Origin: a virus
Strand: one strand, 5' to 3'
Length of the DNA: 26,495 nucleotides
Virus record (IMG/VR): IMGVR_UViG_3300030098_005175
Span: 2,143 to 28,637 of that record
Shown here: one piece after another, positions 6,483 to 15,584 of the stretch
Numbering within the stretch: position 1 is the first letter of the stretch
Layout of the letters: every line of letters begins with the position of its first letter
Made by a program: the position numbers and the translations under genes
The notes under the pieces: generated by a model
What the model was told of the DNA's origin: nothing
The model's database searches: none
Seen by the model: only the letters and a program-made list of their open reading frames with translations

Positions 6483-9400
6483 TTAAATTGTTACGCTAAC
6501 GGCTTGGCTTAAATATTCGCCTTGTTTGCTTTGAATTGAAACGCTTGAAATACTTCCGCTAACATCAACATCAAAAACAACTGTTAACCTTAGATACCCA
6601 TTTAAGTATTCATCTCCGGTTATTATATCTAAAAAAGCGCCATCTATACCGGCAACACCGCCAACACTACCAAAAGATTTTTTTCCGGTATAAGCTTGAG
6701 TTTGATTAGATATTAAAGAAGAACTACCAACAACTTTAGGCCCGTATTTATTATGAGCTATCCACCTCATAGCTATTGGATCAATGTATAATATAATATT
6801 TCCTATTGTTATTTGATAATCAGGCAAAGAGCTTCGGTAATAAGTGCCTCTGAATCCCCATTGATTACCTTCTTTGTATTCATTTATAGAGCTATAAGCA
6901 TATGGCCCTCTAGGAACTGTGGGGTTAAATTGTAAATAAATAGTTTTTAATTGGGTATAGGTTGAACTGGTAACAGTTGTTTTAAATATTGATAGATCAT
7001 CAACTGGATAAGGCGTAACACTTGTAAAAGGGTTAATAACTAAGCTTGACCCAGAATAATCTAAAAATTCTGGTCTTGGAAGTGTTGTGCTAGTAACTGG
7101 AGCAATTCCGTTTTTGTATCTAATCCTATAAGCACCATCAAAATATTTATCTCCAGCAACACCACCAGAAAAATCATCGCCATCTATAAGATCACCTTTT
7201 ATATGCCTATTAAAATTAGCATAACCGGCTCCAGTTCGATAAATGTATATTTTTGAGCCTGAGGCGTAAGTTCTTCCCTCAGTTCCGAAGGTTTCATTAT
7301 AGTCATAACCGCCAAAGATATTTCTAATCATTTTAATAACTCTAATATCAGGAGCATTTTCAACCATTTTTTGAATTAAGACTAGTTCGTATTTAGTAGC
7401 GCTTTCATATATAAGCCCCAAATAACCGCCAAATTTATCAAAATCATCATCAGGAATATCTATATTGCCCCAAAAGTTAATGTTGCCGTCTTCTGGTGGA
7501 TTAGGTTCAAAATTTAAAGCCCCTGAATCGTCCATTGTTCTATCATCAAAAAAGGATGTTCCTGTAAAAGCTTGATTTATTTCACCCATTAAAACTAAAG
7601 GGGCTGAAATTCTTGAAGGTGCAACTTTTAAGGGTTTAGTTGCCCAAAATTGATAATCAGCGGCTGATTTAGTGCTTGTTTGCTCAAACCATCCCATAGC
7701 GCCAGAATAAGGAAAAGCCTGTTCTGGTAAGGCTGGAATAACTACCCTATCCCCCAAAGTCCCAGCCGTTGGAATTGTTGGAACTCTCCAAGCTTCTGGA
7801 ACGTTTACAAAGTCCCCTTCTTGCCATAACTCAATAGCCTTACATTTCATTTTTAAAGAATTTTCGGTTATTCCTGAAACTTCTTTTACTCTAAAAGTCT
7901 TGTATGAAGTAATTCCATATTGATCATTTTTATAATAAATAACATCGCCCGGACTTAAAACGGTAGTGGTTGAAAAAGGATAATCAAAACTAATTTGCAT
8001 TAATGGACGGGTTAATTTAGAAGCTTCTCTTGAAGCCAAAGCCCTTAAAATAGGGCTTCCAGTATCGTTATTTTTTATCTTAAACCCAAAATCAATCTTT
8101 TTCTCTCTAATGCCGCCCACTATTTGCCTAGCATTTTCATTAACAAATTTAAGCCCCTGCTTAACGCCTGTGTCTGGGTGTTCAATTTCAATAATTAAAT
8201 CTGTGTAAATTGAAGCAAAAGTTGATTCATGTATTATAACGCTATTTGTATTAGTTTCATTGAACTGATGCCCTGCTGGATAAACTGACCCTGTTCCTGT
8301 GTTTGTGGAACGCATAACAGTTATATCCCATAAATAAAAAGTTGTTCCTGCTTTCCTTTTTTTAATTAAAAGCAAATCGGCAAAAGTACAAATTTTATTA
8401 ATTAATTCTTTTACTTTTGTTCTTTTATCTACAATTAGATTAAGCGCTAAAGGGGCTGATTCTCCGGCTATAGTGTTTCTAGCTGTTTTAAAATTGCTTC
8501 CATTAATATCAGCCTTAGCTATTCCTAAATAATTAACCAAGAGATCATAAATTACATTTACAGGATTAGCCCCCTTATTATCTCCTGAACCAATTTCTTT
8601 ATTAACATCTGGATCAGTAACATCAGCATGATCTAAGGCTGGACAATAAGTAACGCTAGCCACTAAATCAGGGAAATTATAACTTAAGTCTGGGTCTTCT
8701 GATTCATCTACTTCTATCATTCCCAAATATGCTTGGGTAACATTGCCTTGAGGGTCTGCTTTTAATTTTGTTAAGCTGGTAGTATCTGAAGCGGTTGAAT
8801 AGTCTTGTGCTATTTTGTTAAAGCCTATGGAGCAATAAGAAACATTTTGAAAAATCATAGTGTTTTCGGCTTCTGCTGTGGGGGCGTAAGTGCTGTAATA
8901 ACTATCAACACTTGTTTGAGTTCCATCATAAAAATACATAGTGCTAGGGTCAAATTGCCCAATAGTTGATGTTCCTTTGTCTGGCCTCCATTTATCATTA
9001 AATAAAACTAGCGGATCATGCTGTTGAATCCATCCAATATTAACTTTATTAGCCTTGCCTAATCTTATCCCTGTTGTTTGCCCATTTGTTAAATTAACAC
9101 TTGGATTAGTAACATAAATATCAGTATCGCCATCTTTTATGTAAACTTCATGTAAAGTATCTAATTTTTGACCAAATGAAACCCCAAAAGAATTGAAAAT
9201 GAATCGATAGTTATTTTTAACTTTTCGGTCTAAAACAACAGCCCCTTCATAAACAGCATCGTTATCAATGCCATAAATAAAAACCCCATTAACTTTTATA
9301 TCTGAACCATAAACAATTGGAACATAATTAACCTTAGTTAAATCCTGTTCATTTCCAAAAGGCTTTCTAAAAGCGCTAGGAAAACCCCCGTATTTACTCA

Positions 9401-10151
9401 TTACATTAAATTTACTTGAGCCGCAAGCATCAGCGTTTTTAGCGCATCCTTTAAACAAAGTAATTTTAGAACATTGGTTAGCCCCAGTTCCAAAAGCAAC
9501 AACTATATCAGCTAAAAATGTTATACTATTAGCCGTGTTGCTTATAATATAGTTTTTAGCAATAACCCGATCCGAATTATCTTTAAAATGAGCTTGTCCT
9601 AATTTCCAAGCGTTAACAGTTAAACCGCCTGTTGAATAATCTAATAATTTAGGATTAGAACCGTTAATGCTCATGTTAGCTTCATCAGCTAAATCTAAAT
9701 CAAAGCTTGTTCTATTTACGGGGCATCTATAAGCAGTACCAGAAGTTTTATCATAACCTTGATATAAGGCAAAATTGCAAGAAGTTGTTATTGCTCTAAC
9801 TGGAATATGAGCGTGTCTCAAGGTTTTTAAAGCGTCTACTTTTAACTTCATTAAGTTGTTTGAAGTTCTAATTGTTACCTTTTCAACTTCCCCAGCCATC
9901 AACACAACGCCATTATTATCGATCACGGAAACAGTTAAAGGAACTTGAGGTTCATCTGTTTTTATATAACTAAATGGTACTAAATCAGCATCTGCTTCTA
10001 ATGAAAAACCTTGTTTATCAAATTCATAGAAAATTTCACCCCTGCTAATAGTAGCCGCTGTATAAGCTTGAGAATCAACCGTTTTATCTTCTAGGTGGCT
10101 AGTATAATAATAATCTTGACCTCCATAATTTATTTTAAATTGAGTACTCAA
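6483..10151 (-). CDS. Tail tip/hub protein: DUF2163-BR0599-like Cys domain fused to a gpJ-type hub
   Basis: A 1222-residue protein. Residues ~1-260 look like DUF2163 plus the BR0599 domain: RHAHIPVRAITTSCNFALYQ (C125), YRCPVNRTSF (C143), LFKGCAKNADACGSS (C236, C243) and a closing FNVMSKYGGFP. In lambda gpL and gene-transfer-agent hubs this domain binds an iron-sulfur cluster through four cysteines, so C125, C143, C236 and C243 are likely ligands. Residues ~550-800 resemble gpJ/phage-tail hub domains (KVKELINKICTFADLLLIKK; REASKLTRPLMQISFDYPFS; LSPGDVIYYKNDQYG; KCKAIELWQEGDF). The C-terminal third is beta-rich and unassigned. The start is TTG at 10151 overlapping the previous TGA, with AAGGGCGG upstream; the next ATG is too far in. 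It would cap the tail tube and trigger DNA release. Confidence 0.8.
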   Translation of the reverse strand: MSTQFKINYGGQDYYYTSHLEDKTVDSQAYTAATISRGEIFYEFDKQGFSLEADADLVPFSYIKTDEPQVPLTVSVIDNNGVVLMAGEVEKVTIRTSNNLMKLKVDALKTLRHAHIPVRAITTSCNFALYQGYDKTSGTAYRCPVNRTSFDLDLADEANMSINGSNPKLLDYSTGGLTVNAWKLGQAHFKDNSDRVIAKNYIISNTANSITFLADIVVAFGTGANQCSKITLFKGCAKNADACGSSKFNVMSKYGGFPSAFRKPFGNEQDLTKVNYVPIVYGSDIKVNGVFIYGIDNDAVYEGAVVLDRKVKNNYRFIFNSFGVSFGQKLDTLHEVYIKDGDTDIYVTNPSVNLTNGQTTGIRLGKANKVNIGWIQQHDPLVLFNDKWRPDKGTSTIGQFDPSTMYFYDGTQTSVDSYYSTYAPTAEAENTMIFQNVSYCSIGFNKIAQDYSTASDTTSLTKLKADPQGNVTQAYLGMIEVDESEDPDLSYNFPDLVASVTYCPALDHADVTDPDVNKEIGSGDNKGANPVNVIYDLLVNYLGIAKADINGSNFKTARNTIAGESAPLALNLIVDKRTKVKELINKICTFADLLLIKKRKAGTTFYLWDITVMRSTNTGTGSVYPAGHQFNETNTNSVIIHESTFASIYTDLIIEIEHPDTGVKQGLKFVNENARQIVGGIREKKIDFGFKIKNNDTGSPILRALASREASKLTRPLMQISFDYPFSTTTVLSPGDVIYYKNDQYGITSYKTFRVKEVSGITENSLKMKCKAIELWQEGDFVNVPEAWRVPTIPTAGTLGDRVVIPALPEQAFPYSGAMGWFEQTSTKSAADYQFWATKPLKVAPSRISAPLVLMGEINQAFTGTSFFDDRTMDDSGALNFEPNPPEDGNINFWGNIDIPDDDFDKFGGYLGLIYESATKYELVLIQKMVENAPDIRVIKMIRNIFGGYDYNETFGTEGRTYASGSKIYIYRTGAGYANFNRHIKGDLIDGDDFSGGVAGDKYFDGAYRIRYKNGIAPVTSTTLPRPEFLDYSGSSLVINPFTSVTPYPVDDLSIFKTTVTSSTYTQLKTIYLQFNPTVPRGPYAYSSINEYKEGNQWGFRGTYYRSSLPDYQITIGNIILYIDPIAMRWIAHNKYGPKVVGSSSLISNQTQAYTGKKSFGSVGGVAGIDGAFLDIITGDEYLNGYLRLTVVFDVDVSGSISSVSIQSKQGEYLSQAVSVTI

Positions 10152-10783
10152 GATTGCCGCCCTTGTAGCTCCATAAAAGAAGTTTCTATTGAATACATTC
10201 CACCTTTAACCGCTTGAATGGTCATTTCATCAACTGCAAACCGGCAAAGCATAACTTCAGTAATTAAAGAATCTCTTTTTACTGTTACCGCTTGTTTTAA
10301 GGTTGCTGTATCATAACCAGTTGTTCCAGTTGCCGCTGTAAGGCTGTTAATTCTTGAATATTGCCTAGTTGAGCCAAGGTTATCTTCAAATATTAACAAG
10401 TTTTTATACGTTATATTGTTAGAAGAAATAAAATCATTTCTTAAACCTATATTAATTTTTAAAGAAGTTGTACTTGATTGAGTTGAAGGGCTGGCGTAGT
10501 TATAAAGCCAAATTGGAACAAAAAAACGGTCGTAGCTTCCTTTTCTTGCTGTGAAGAAATTCTTCATTTCAAAAGCATCAAAAATGCTTTCAAACATATA
10601 TGTTTGAGTTACTATCCTATTTAAATACTGCCTGTTTTCTGATTCTTTTCTTTGCCAATTCTTCCCTATCATTTGGTAACTGTTAGAAATACCCACAGTC
10701 ACAGGGCTAACAGGCAAATTAATAACGCTTGAAACTGTTTGAAGAAAAACAGGCAAACCTTCAAAAGTATCACTCATTGCCAT
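10148..10783 (-). CDS. Tail tip protein A (distal-tail-type), 211 aa
   Basis: Located between the tape measure and the hub, where siphophages encode distal tail and tip proteins. It shares a layout with the next gene upstream: an N-terminal beta region, a central NFFTARKGSYDRFFVPIWLY block (residues ~75-94), a SSTTSLKINIG linker, and a C-terminal MYSIETSFMEL strand. ATG at 10783 lies in a TAATG overlap with the preceding gene; a second ATG two codons on is also possible. I infer a structural ring protein near the tube end. I cannot place it in a named Pfam family with certainty. Confidence 0.6.
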   Translation of the reverse strand: MAMSDTFEGLPVFLQTVSSVINLPVSPVTVGISNSYQMIGKNWQRKESENRQYLNRIVTQTYMFESIFDAFEMKNFFTARKGSYDRFFVPIWLYNYASPSTQSSTTSLKINIGLRNDFISSNNITYKNLLIFEDNLGSTRQYSRINSLTAATGTTGYDTATLKQAVTVKRDSLITEVMLCRFAVDEMTIQAVKGGMYSIETSFMELQGRQS

Positions 10784-11394
10784 TATTCTTTTTCCTCAAA
10801 AGTTAGATCATAAGACCAACCGTAAGCATTTAAACGCCTTCCAGAGCCTTCAGTTAATTCAGAAATTCTAGCATATAACAAAGGAACGACTTCAGTATTA
10901 GCTGGATAGTTCATATCTGGAGCCGTACCCATAGAAACAACACCGCTTGAAATCGAAGCAACATCATGAACAGAAGGATATTTATAGTTTCCCACATTAA
11001 TCATAATATTCCTGTAAACTGTAGACCCTGAATCTGTGTAACTAAAACCATCTAAAAGGCCAGCCCCTGCATAGGCTTCATCAATTGTTATGCTTGTTGA
11101 AGCGGTAGTTGCAGAGCTTCTTAATTTATCACGAGAAAACCACAAAGGAACATAACAAACAGCCTCATTTTGATATGCTAACCTTATAATGTTTTGCATC
11201 CTTACAGCATCATTTTGAGTTACTGCGTTAACTGTCATATTTACAGTAATTAAAGGCCTAGCCTGTAAAGATATTCTTGAGGTATCCTTTATAGATAAGC
11301 CATTCTCTGAGGTAAAAACATCACTTATAGTGGTATAAGTTTCCGTATAACCGTCCGCTTGAGGCCTAAAATAAAAAGTATAGGGTTGGCTCAT
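10783..11394 (-). CDS. Tail tip protein B, probable paralogue of the following gene, 203 aa
   Basis: The protein starts MSQPYTFYFRPQADGYTE and has a central IRLAYQNEAVCYVPLWFSRD block (residues ~70-89) followed by a Ser/Thr-rich SSATTASTSITIDEAYAG. Its C-terminal part has EVVPLLYARISEL and NAYGWSYDLTFEEKE. The order of these blocks matches the next gene (FFVPIWLY, SSTTSLKI, EVMLCRF, YSIETSF), which suggests an old tandem duplication. ATG at 11394 overlaps the tape-measure stop as TAATG. Role inferred from position: part of the tail-tip complex between tape measure and hub. Confidence 0.6.
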   Translation of the reverse strand: MSQPYTFYFRPQADGYTETYTTISDVFTSENGLSIKDTSRISLQARPLITVNMTVNAVTQNDAVRMQNIIRLAYQNEAVCYVPLWFSRDKLRSSATTASTSITIDEAYAGAGLLDGFSYTDSGSTVYRNIMINVGNYKYPSVHDVASISSGVVSMGTAPDMNYPANTEVVPLLYARISELTEGSGRRLNAYGWSYDLTFEEKE

Positions 11395-13190
11395 TATGCA
11401 AACTCAAGGGCGTTAACAATAGCCTTTTGCCCTTTGTGGCTGTTTAAGTAGTTGTCTAAAGCATCAGAATCAACAAAATTAACAACATTAACATTTGAAC
11501 CTTTACCCTGATTCATTTGGGCTAAATTGTTAGCGCCTATATTTTGAACCGCTTCCCTTCTCATAACAAATTCACCACCTTCTAAAATAGCTGGTGTTTC
11601 TCCTGCTCCCGGAACTAAACCGCCATCATGAAATTTAGCACCATTTATTTTAGCAATCTGAGCGGCTCCTAATGCTGTCATAGTTCCAGCGTTTACCGCC
11701 CCCCAAATAGGCCCAAGATCAGCAAATCCTTTCATAATAGCGGCCGCTGTACTTACAACAACTTGCATTGATGCAAAAGCTTTATAAGCCTTAGAGTTTT
11801 CACCACCGAAAGCGGCTATAGCATTTGAAATGCCCCCTAAAGCGTTTAATTGAAATTCTTCTTGCCTTTCTGCTAAAGCCTTTTCTTTGTCTTCTTTTTC
11901 TTGTCTAGCTTCCTCTTCTTTAGCTTCTTTCTCTGCTTCTCTTGCCTCTTCCTCTTCTTCCTGTTGCAAAAAGAAAGCCGCATCTTCTTCCCTTTTCTTC
12001 TGCCTAGCTTCGGCCGCTTTTAAGAAAGCCTGTAACTTTTCATCTTCTTTACTAATTTCTTTATCATCATTTTCAGATTTTTTTCCTCCAGTTGCAATTA
12101 AAGCCGCTTGAAGTTTTAAGATTTTAGCATTAATTCCAGCTTGTTTCTTAGCGTTCTCCGCTATTGCTTTTCTTTTTGCTAATTCCTCTTGAAGCAAAGG
12201 AACTTTCTTTTGCATTAACTCATAATCTTTTTGTTCTTGAAGACTTGAAAACTGGCCGCCTTTTTTCCTGTTTTCATTAATGCGCTTCATTTTTTCTTCA
12301 ATTTCGCCTAAAGTTTCAGCGGCTTTTTTATCCCCCATTTTAGCTAATGACTTTTGAAAGTCATTCATTGGATTAACTAAAAACCCAACAAAGCCGCCAA
12401 TATTTTTAAGCGTATCAGATAAAGATTCATTTTCATTAATCCATTTAGTCGTTTTGCTTATAGCCATTGTAAAAGCATCAACTAAAGGTTCAATTATGGG
12501 AATTAATTTTACACCTAATGTTTGAAAAAGGCCTGAAGTTGCAGTTGTTGCTTCCCCTAAAGCATCGGTAAAACCTGCACCTATCAAAGCTGAATCTTTG
12601 GTTATAGTAACCCCAAGATCATCAGCCTGATTCATTAATTTTTCTATTCCATCGCTACCATTATTTAATAATGGTACTAACCTAGCTCCGTATTCTTCCC
12701 CAAGAATCCTAGAAGCTAAAGCGGCCGCTTGCGTTCTATCAGTCATGTTAGAGATAGTATCAGCAACCTCTTTCATAACATCAACATTAGACCTTAATTT
12801 TCCATCTGCTCCCTTTACTTCAATTCCTAGCGCTTTAAAAAAGTCTTTAGCCGCTCCAGTTCCTTTAGCGGTTTCACTCATGTTTCTATTTAAAACACGA
12901 AGGCCACCTTCTAGTTGCTCAATGTTGCCGCCTGATTGTTTTACCGCAAATTCTAATTGTGATAGATTTTTTGTAGAAGTAGCAACTCTTTGACTCATTT
13001 TGTCAAATTTGTCACCAACTGAAGCCGCTCTTACTGCTACAGCACCCATAGCCGCACCAGCCGCAAGCAATGCCTTTCCAGCTAACATTACCCCGGCTCT
13101 CATTTCTTGAGTAGCAACCTCAACCTTTTTAAATTGCGCTGAAGCTTTATCTTTCGCCTGAATTAATAATTCAATTCTGTTTTTAGCCAT
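11394..13190 (-). CDS. Tape measure protein, 598 aa
   Basis: Sets tail length and occupies the tube lumen before DNA ejection. The N-terminus (RIELLIQAKDKASAQFKKVE) is typical of phage tape measures. An Ala/Gly hydrophobic stretch at ~38-55 (AGKALLAAGAAMGAVAVRAA) and further apolar helices near residues 220-290 follow. A long Glu/Lys/Gln-rich coiled-coil region spans ~295-455. The C-terminal motif GGLVPGAGETPAILEGGEFV with MRREAVQNIGANNLAQMNQG is the classic tape-measure end. Six hundred residues would give a tail near 90 nm. ATG at 13190 follows the chaperone stop by 1 base. Two of its three-alanine runs are spelled GCG-GCC-GCT. Confidence 0.9.
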   Translation of the reverse strand: MAKNRIELLIQAKDKASAQFKKVEVATQEMRAGVMLAGKALLAAGAAMGAVAVRAASVGDKFDKMSQRVATSTKNLSQLEFAVKQSGGNIEQLEGGLRVLNRNMSETAKGTGAAKDFFKALGIEVKGADGKLRSNVDVMKEVADTISNMTDRTQAAALASRILGEEYGARLVPLLNNGSDGIEKLMNQADDLGVTITKDSALIGAGFTDALGEATTATSGLFQTLGVKLIPIIEPLVDAFTMAISKTTKWINENESLSDTLKNIGGFVGFLVNPMNDFQKSLAKMGDKKAAETLGEIEEKMKRINENRKKGGQFSSLQEQKDYELMQKKVPLLQEELAKRKAIAENAKKQAGINAKILKLQAALIATGGKKSENDDKEISKEDEKLQAFLKAAEARQKKREEDAAFFLQQEEEEEAREAEKEAKEEEARQEKEDKEKALAERQEEFQLNALGGISNAIAAFGGENSKAYKAFASMQVVVSTAAAIMKGFADLGPIWGAVNAGTMTALGAAQIAKINGAKFHDGGLVPGAGETPAILEGGEFVMRREAVQNIGANNLAQMNQGKGSNVNVVNFVDSDALDNYLNSHKGQKAIVNALEFA

Positions 13191-13191
13191 T

Positions 13192-13440
13192 CTACCAGCC
13201 TAAAGCGTGTTCGGGGTTTCGTTTAACATAGATGACATTATCATCTAATTTTTTAGTGTTTTTATTATCGCCTTTTTTCAAATTCAATTCAAATTGTTTC
13301 GCATGATTCCACAGGTTAACATCAAAAGAAAAAGAAAAAATATCTTGATTTAAAAATTCAGATGGTGCTTTACCATAGTCTTTAGCCATTGAGTGAAGCA
13401 CAAAACACCTTTGTTTATCCAGCAGAAAACGCCTTAACAT
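13192..13440 (-). CDS. Second half of tail assembly chaperone (gpT-like), probably made by frameshift
   Basis: A reading frame overlapping the end of the chaperone gene and ending just before the tape measure, the place of lambda gpT. It encodes FLLDKQRCFVLHSMAKDYGK then APSEFLNQDIFSFSFDVNLW. The MAKxYGKxPSEFL pattern is familiar from short frames before tape measures. The frame is open back to about 13490 but has only a TTG at 13470 and ATGs at 13440 (MLRRF) and 13389 (MAKDYG), none with a well-placed ribosome binding site. Relative to the upstream gene it is in the +1 (equivalently -2) frame. A UUUU at 13429-13426 (GCG-TTT-TCT) inside the overlap would let a Phe-tRNA slip +1. Independent initiation at 13440 remains possible. 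Confidence 0.6.
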   Translation of the reverse strand: MLRRFLLDKQRCFVLHSMAKDYGKAPSEFLNQDIFSFSFDVNLWNHAKQFELNLKKGDNKNTKKLDDNVIYVKRNPEHALGW

Positions 13441-13813
13441 TGTCAGCACCGCCCGGAACTGACAACTCAAAAGCCTTGGTAAATATATTTATCTGATCTT
13501 CAGGGTTTAAAAGATCATAAGAAAGCTCATTGGCGGCACAATCTTTTTCATTTTTATCAACCAAATAAGCCTCTGCATCATCAAAAATCAAAGATACAAC
13601 AGAATCAAGTAAAACATTTTTAACTAGTTTTTCAACATTTTCAGGATCATCCTTTTTATCAAGGTCTATTTCTCCTGTTTGAAAGTTAAAAACATTAGGC
13701 AATGAGCCGCTTAAAACATAGCTCATTACCTTTACATATTTTAATTTTACTTTTAAACCACTTGGTAAGCTAACTATTTTAATAGATTGGCTCTTATAAT
13801 CAGCTAAATTCAT
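13415..13813 (-). CDS. Tail assembly chaperone (gpG-like), 132 aa
   Basis: A gene directly after the tail tube and before the tape measure, with an overlapping second frame, as expected for the chaperone that coats the tape measure during tail assembly. The sequence starts MNLADYKSQSIKIVSLPSGL, has KVKLKYVKVMSYVLSG, an acidic middle (EIDLDKKDDPENVEKLVKNV) and ends VPGGADNVKAFSAG. The assignment comes mainly from position and the overlapping frame. ATG at 13813 has a strong AAGGAGG upstream. Its TAA at 13417-13415 lies 53 bases inside the open stretch of the second frame. Confidence 0.7.
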   Translation of the reverse strand: MNLADYKSQSIKIVSLPSGLKVKLKYVKVMSYVLSGSLPNVFNFQTGEIDLDKKDDPENVEKLVKNVLLDSVVSLIFDDAEAYLVDKNEKDCAANELSYDLLNPEDQINIFTKAFELSVPGGADNVKAFSAG

Positions 13814-13832
13814 TTCCTTCCTCCTTTTCTTT

Positions 13833-15071
13833 CTAATAAAATTTAATGCTTATATCATCATTCCCTGCTGTTAAAGCTGAAGCAACGTTAAACCCAATAT
13901 CAAAGCGCCTAACACCACCATCATCACTAAACCCCATTGTGTTTTGTTGCGCTTTAGCTCCAAAAGTAAAATCAATTGATTGACCGCTTGTTATATTTCC
14001 CGTTGAAGTGTCTGCCCCTACTCTTAAACTAAAAGTACCTAAAACAGTCCCAGCAGAAAAATTAGATAGCCAAGGTTCATCAGCGGTTAAGACTGCTTGA
14101 GGATTAAACGAGCCTGAAGGCGCTCTTGAAGCTATTAAAAACCTTTCGGGCATTGCTTCGCTTTGCTTGCTCATATTATAATATTCAATAATTTCATTGT
14201 TTAGGCTGACTTCTAAAGTGCTAGCTGGAACATCTGTTTGGCCAGCCGCTTGAAGGTTAGCATAAGTCAAAGGAACAGGTAATTCTGAATCATAAGTTGG
14301 ACTAGTCATAGCCGCATCAGAAGGATCAGCATACATAGCAGAAAAGACAAAATCAATCATAGGTATTTTACCTTGTTCAAATTTAAAAGTTGCATTACCA
14401 ACACAACCCCTAAGCGTCCACTTTAAACCATCAGCAAAAACATCAATAGCACATGATTCAAAGCTTTCTGAAACTGGATCATATTGTCTATAACGATTGC
14501 CGCCTGTGTTATAATCTAGCCTACCAAATCCACAAGCTTTTAAAAGAACATCTAATTCATTAACATTAGGAAGCGAACCGCCACCACCACCAGCGCCTTT
14601 TAATTCACAAGAAAAAGAAAGGCCTATACTTTTATTTCCCATTAGCCCCTGTATAGGAGTTAATGATTTTTTAGCATAATCTCTGGTTAACATTTCACCG
14701 TTAAAAGTTAGCTCTGGAATAGTTGAAAGAACTGCATTTCCAGCCGCTCCATCTGGGTCAATGCTAGATAAAGCATAATCAGGAAACACAACATAATCGG
14801 AAGCCGCTGGAGTAAATGAAGGACTTTCTAAAAGTGTTATTGTACCAGCCGCATTAGCTGTTATAGTGGTTCTATGATATGCGCTTGCAGTATCAGCCGC
14901 ACCATCATAAATAATAACTTCTCTTCCAATTAATGCGCTAGCTCCGAGGCCTCCGGTGGTTAAAGTAATAGTCTGGGTTCCACTATTCCAGCTTGCAACT
15001 AAATCATTAGTCTGTTCGGCCGCTGCAAACAAGACCGCTTTTCTTGATAAAATAGGGTTAGGATTAGCCAT
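13833..15071 (-). CDS. Major tail tube protein, 412 aa
   Basis: Forms the stacked rings of the non-contractile tail tube. It begins ANPNPILSRKAVLFAAAEQT. A small inserted beta domain (GTQTITLTTGGLGASALIGR through SPSFTPAASDYVVFPDYAL, residues ~31-102) follows, then the tube fold: LTFNGEMLTRDYAKKSLTPI, SLPNVNELDVLLKACGFGRL, GLKWTLRGCVGNATFKFEQG, PMIDFVFSAMYADP and the C-terminal FDIGFNVASALTAGNDDISI. The LDVLLKACG and FxFxG pattern is typical of siphophage tube proteins. It is larger than the common 150-250 residues because of the inserted domain and a C-terminal extension of about 120 residues. GGAG precedes the ATG at 15071. Confidence 0.75.
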   Translation of the reverse strand: MANPNPILSRKAVLFAAAEQTNDLVASWNSGTQTITLTTGGLGASALIGREVIIYDGAADTASAYHRTTITANAAGTITLLESPSFTPAASDYVVFPDYALSSIDPDGAAGNAVLSTIPELTFNGEMLTRDYAKKSLTPIQGLMGNKSIGLSFSCELKGAGGGGGSLPNVNELDVLLKACGFGRLDYNTGGNRYRQYDPVSESFESCAIDVFADGLKWTLRGCVGNATFKFEQGKIPMIDFVFSAMYADPSDAAMTSPTYDSELPVPLTYANLQAAGQTDVPASTLEVSLNNEIIEYYNMSKQSEAMPERFLIASRAPSGSFNPQAVLTADEPWLSNFSAGTVLGTFSLRVGADTSTGNITSGQSIDFTFGAKAQQNTMGFSDDGGVRRFDIGFNVASALTAGNDDISIKFY

Positions 15072-15095
15072 TTGTTTTCTCCTTATTATTAATCG

Positions 15096-15584
15096 CTAAA
15101 CACGGCTTGCTAAATCGCCAAATTTACATCTATATATTATTTCAAATTGCGCTAATAGTCCAAGGTAACCATTACCTTTAACGCTACTAAATTCTAATAA
15201 TGTTCTGTTTCCTGTGTAGACTGTATCTATAGCCAATTTTGTGCCGCTTCCGTTAGTCCATTGAACATCAGCTTGCATAGCCTTAACAACATCTTCAAGC
15301 AAGCTATTTAACTGGGTTGCCTTTTCGCTTGATTTGTCTTTTATCCAACATTCCAAAGTTACCGCTAAAGTGTTTGAATACAATCCTAGATTAACTAGAT
15401 CACCTGAAGCCTCAACTAGTTCTTGTTCTTCATATATATAAATAGCTGGAAGTTCGCTATTTGAAATAGGCGTTACTGTCATTCTTTCGACTAGCTGAAC
15501 ATTTGTATTATAGCCGTTTCCTGTGGTGATCGTTTCAAGCTTTGCTTTAATAAGAACCATTATTTGCTCACGGATAATACTCAT
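15096..15584 (-). CDS. Tail terminator/completion protein, 162 aa
   Basis: Lies between the gp10-like gene and the tail tube, the usual place of the tail terminator that caps the tube and joins it to the head. It has an N-terminal helix (IIREQIMVLIKAKLETI), ELPAIYIYEEQELVEA at ~44-59, a YSNTLAVTLECWIKDKS strand and NSLLEDVVKAMQADVQW, then GLLAQFEIIYRCKFGD. The PAIxIYeeqE...VtLexW...LNxLLedV order is common to gpU/minor tail terminators. ATG at 15584 overlaps the upstream TGA (ATGA). An internal ATG at codon 9 is less likely. Confidence 0.7.
   Translation of the reverse strand: MSIIREQIMVLIKAKLETITTGNGYNTNVQLVERMTVTPISNSELPAIYIYEEQELVEASGDLVNLGLYSNTLAVTLECWIKDKSSEKATQLNSLLEDVVKAMQADVQWTNGSGTKLAIDTVYTGNRTLLEFSSVKGNGYLGLLAQFEIIYRCKFGDLASRV

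Noticed and set aside
11887-12111. Ser/Ala-rich plus-strand open frame
   Set aside because: It is the antisense shadow of the Glu/Lys/Gln-rich coiled coil of the tape measure protein.
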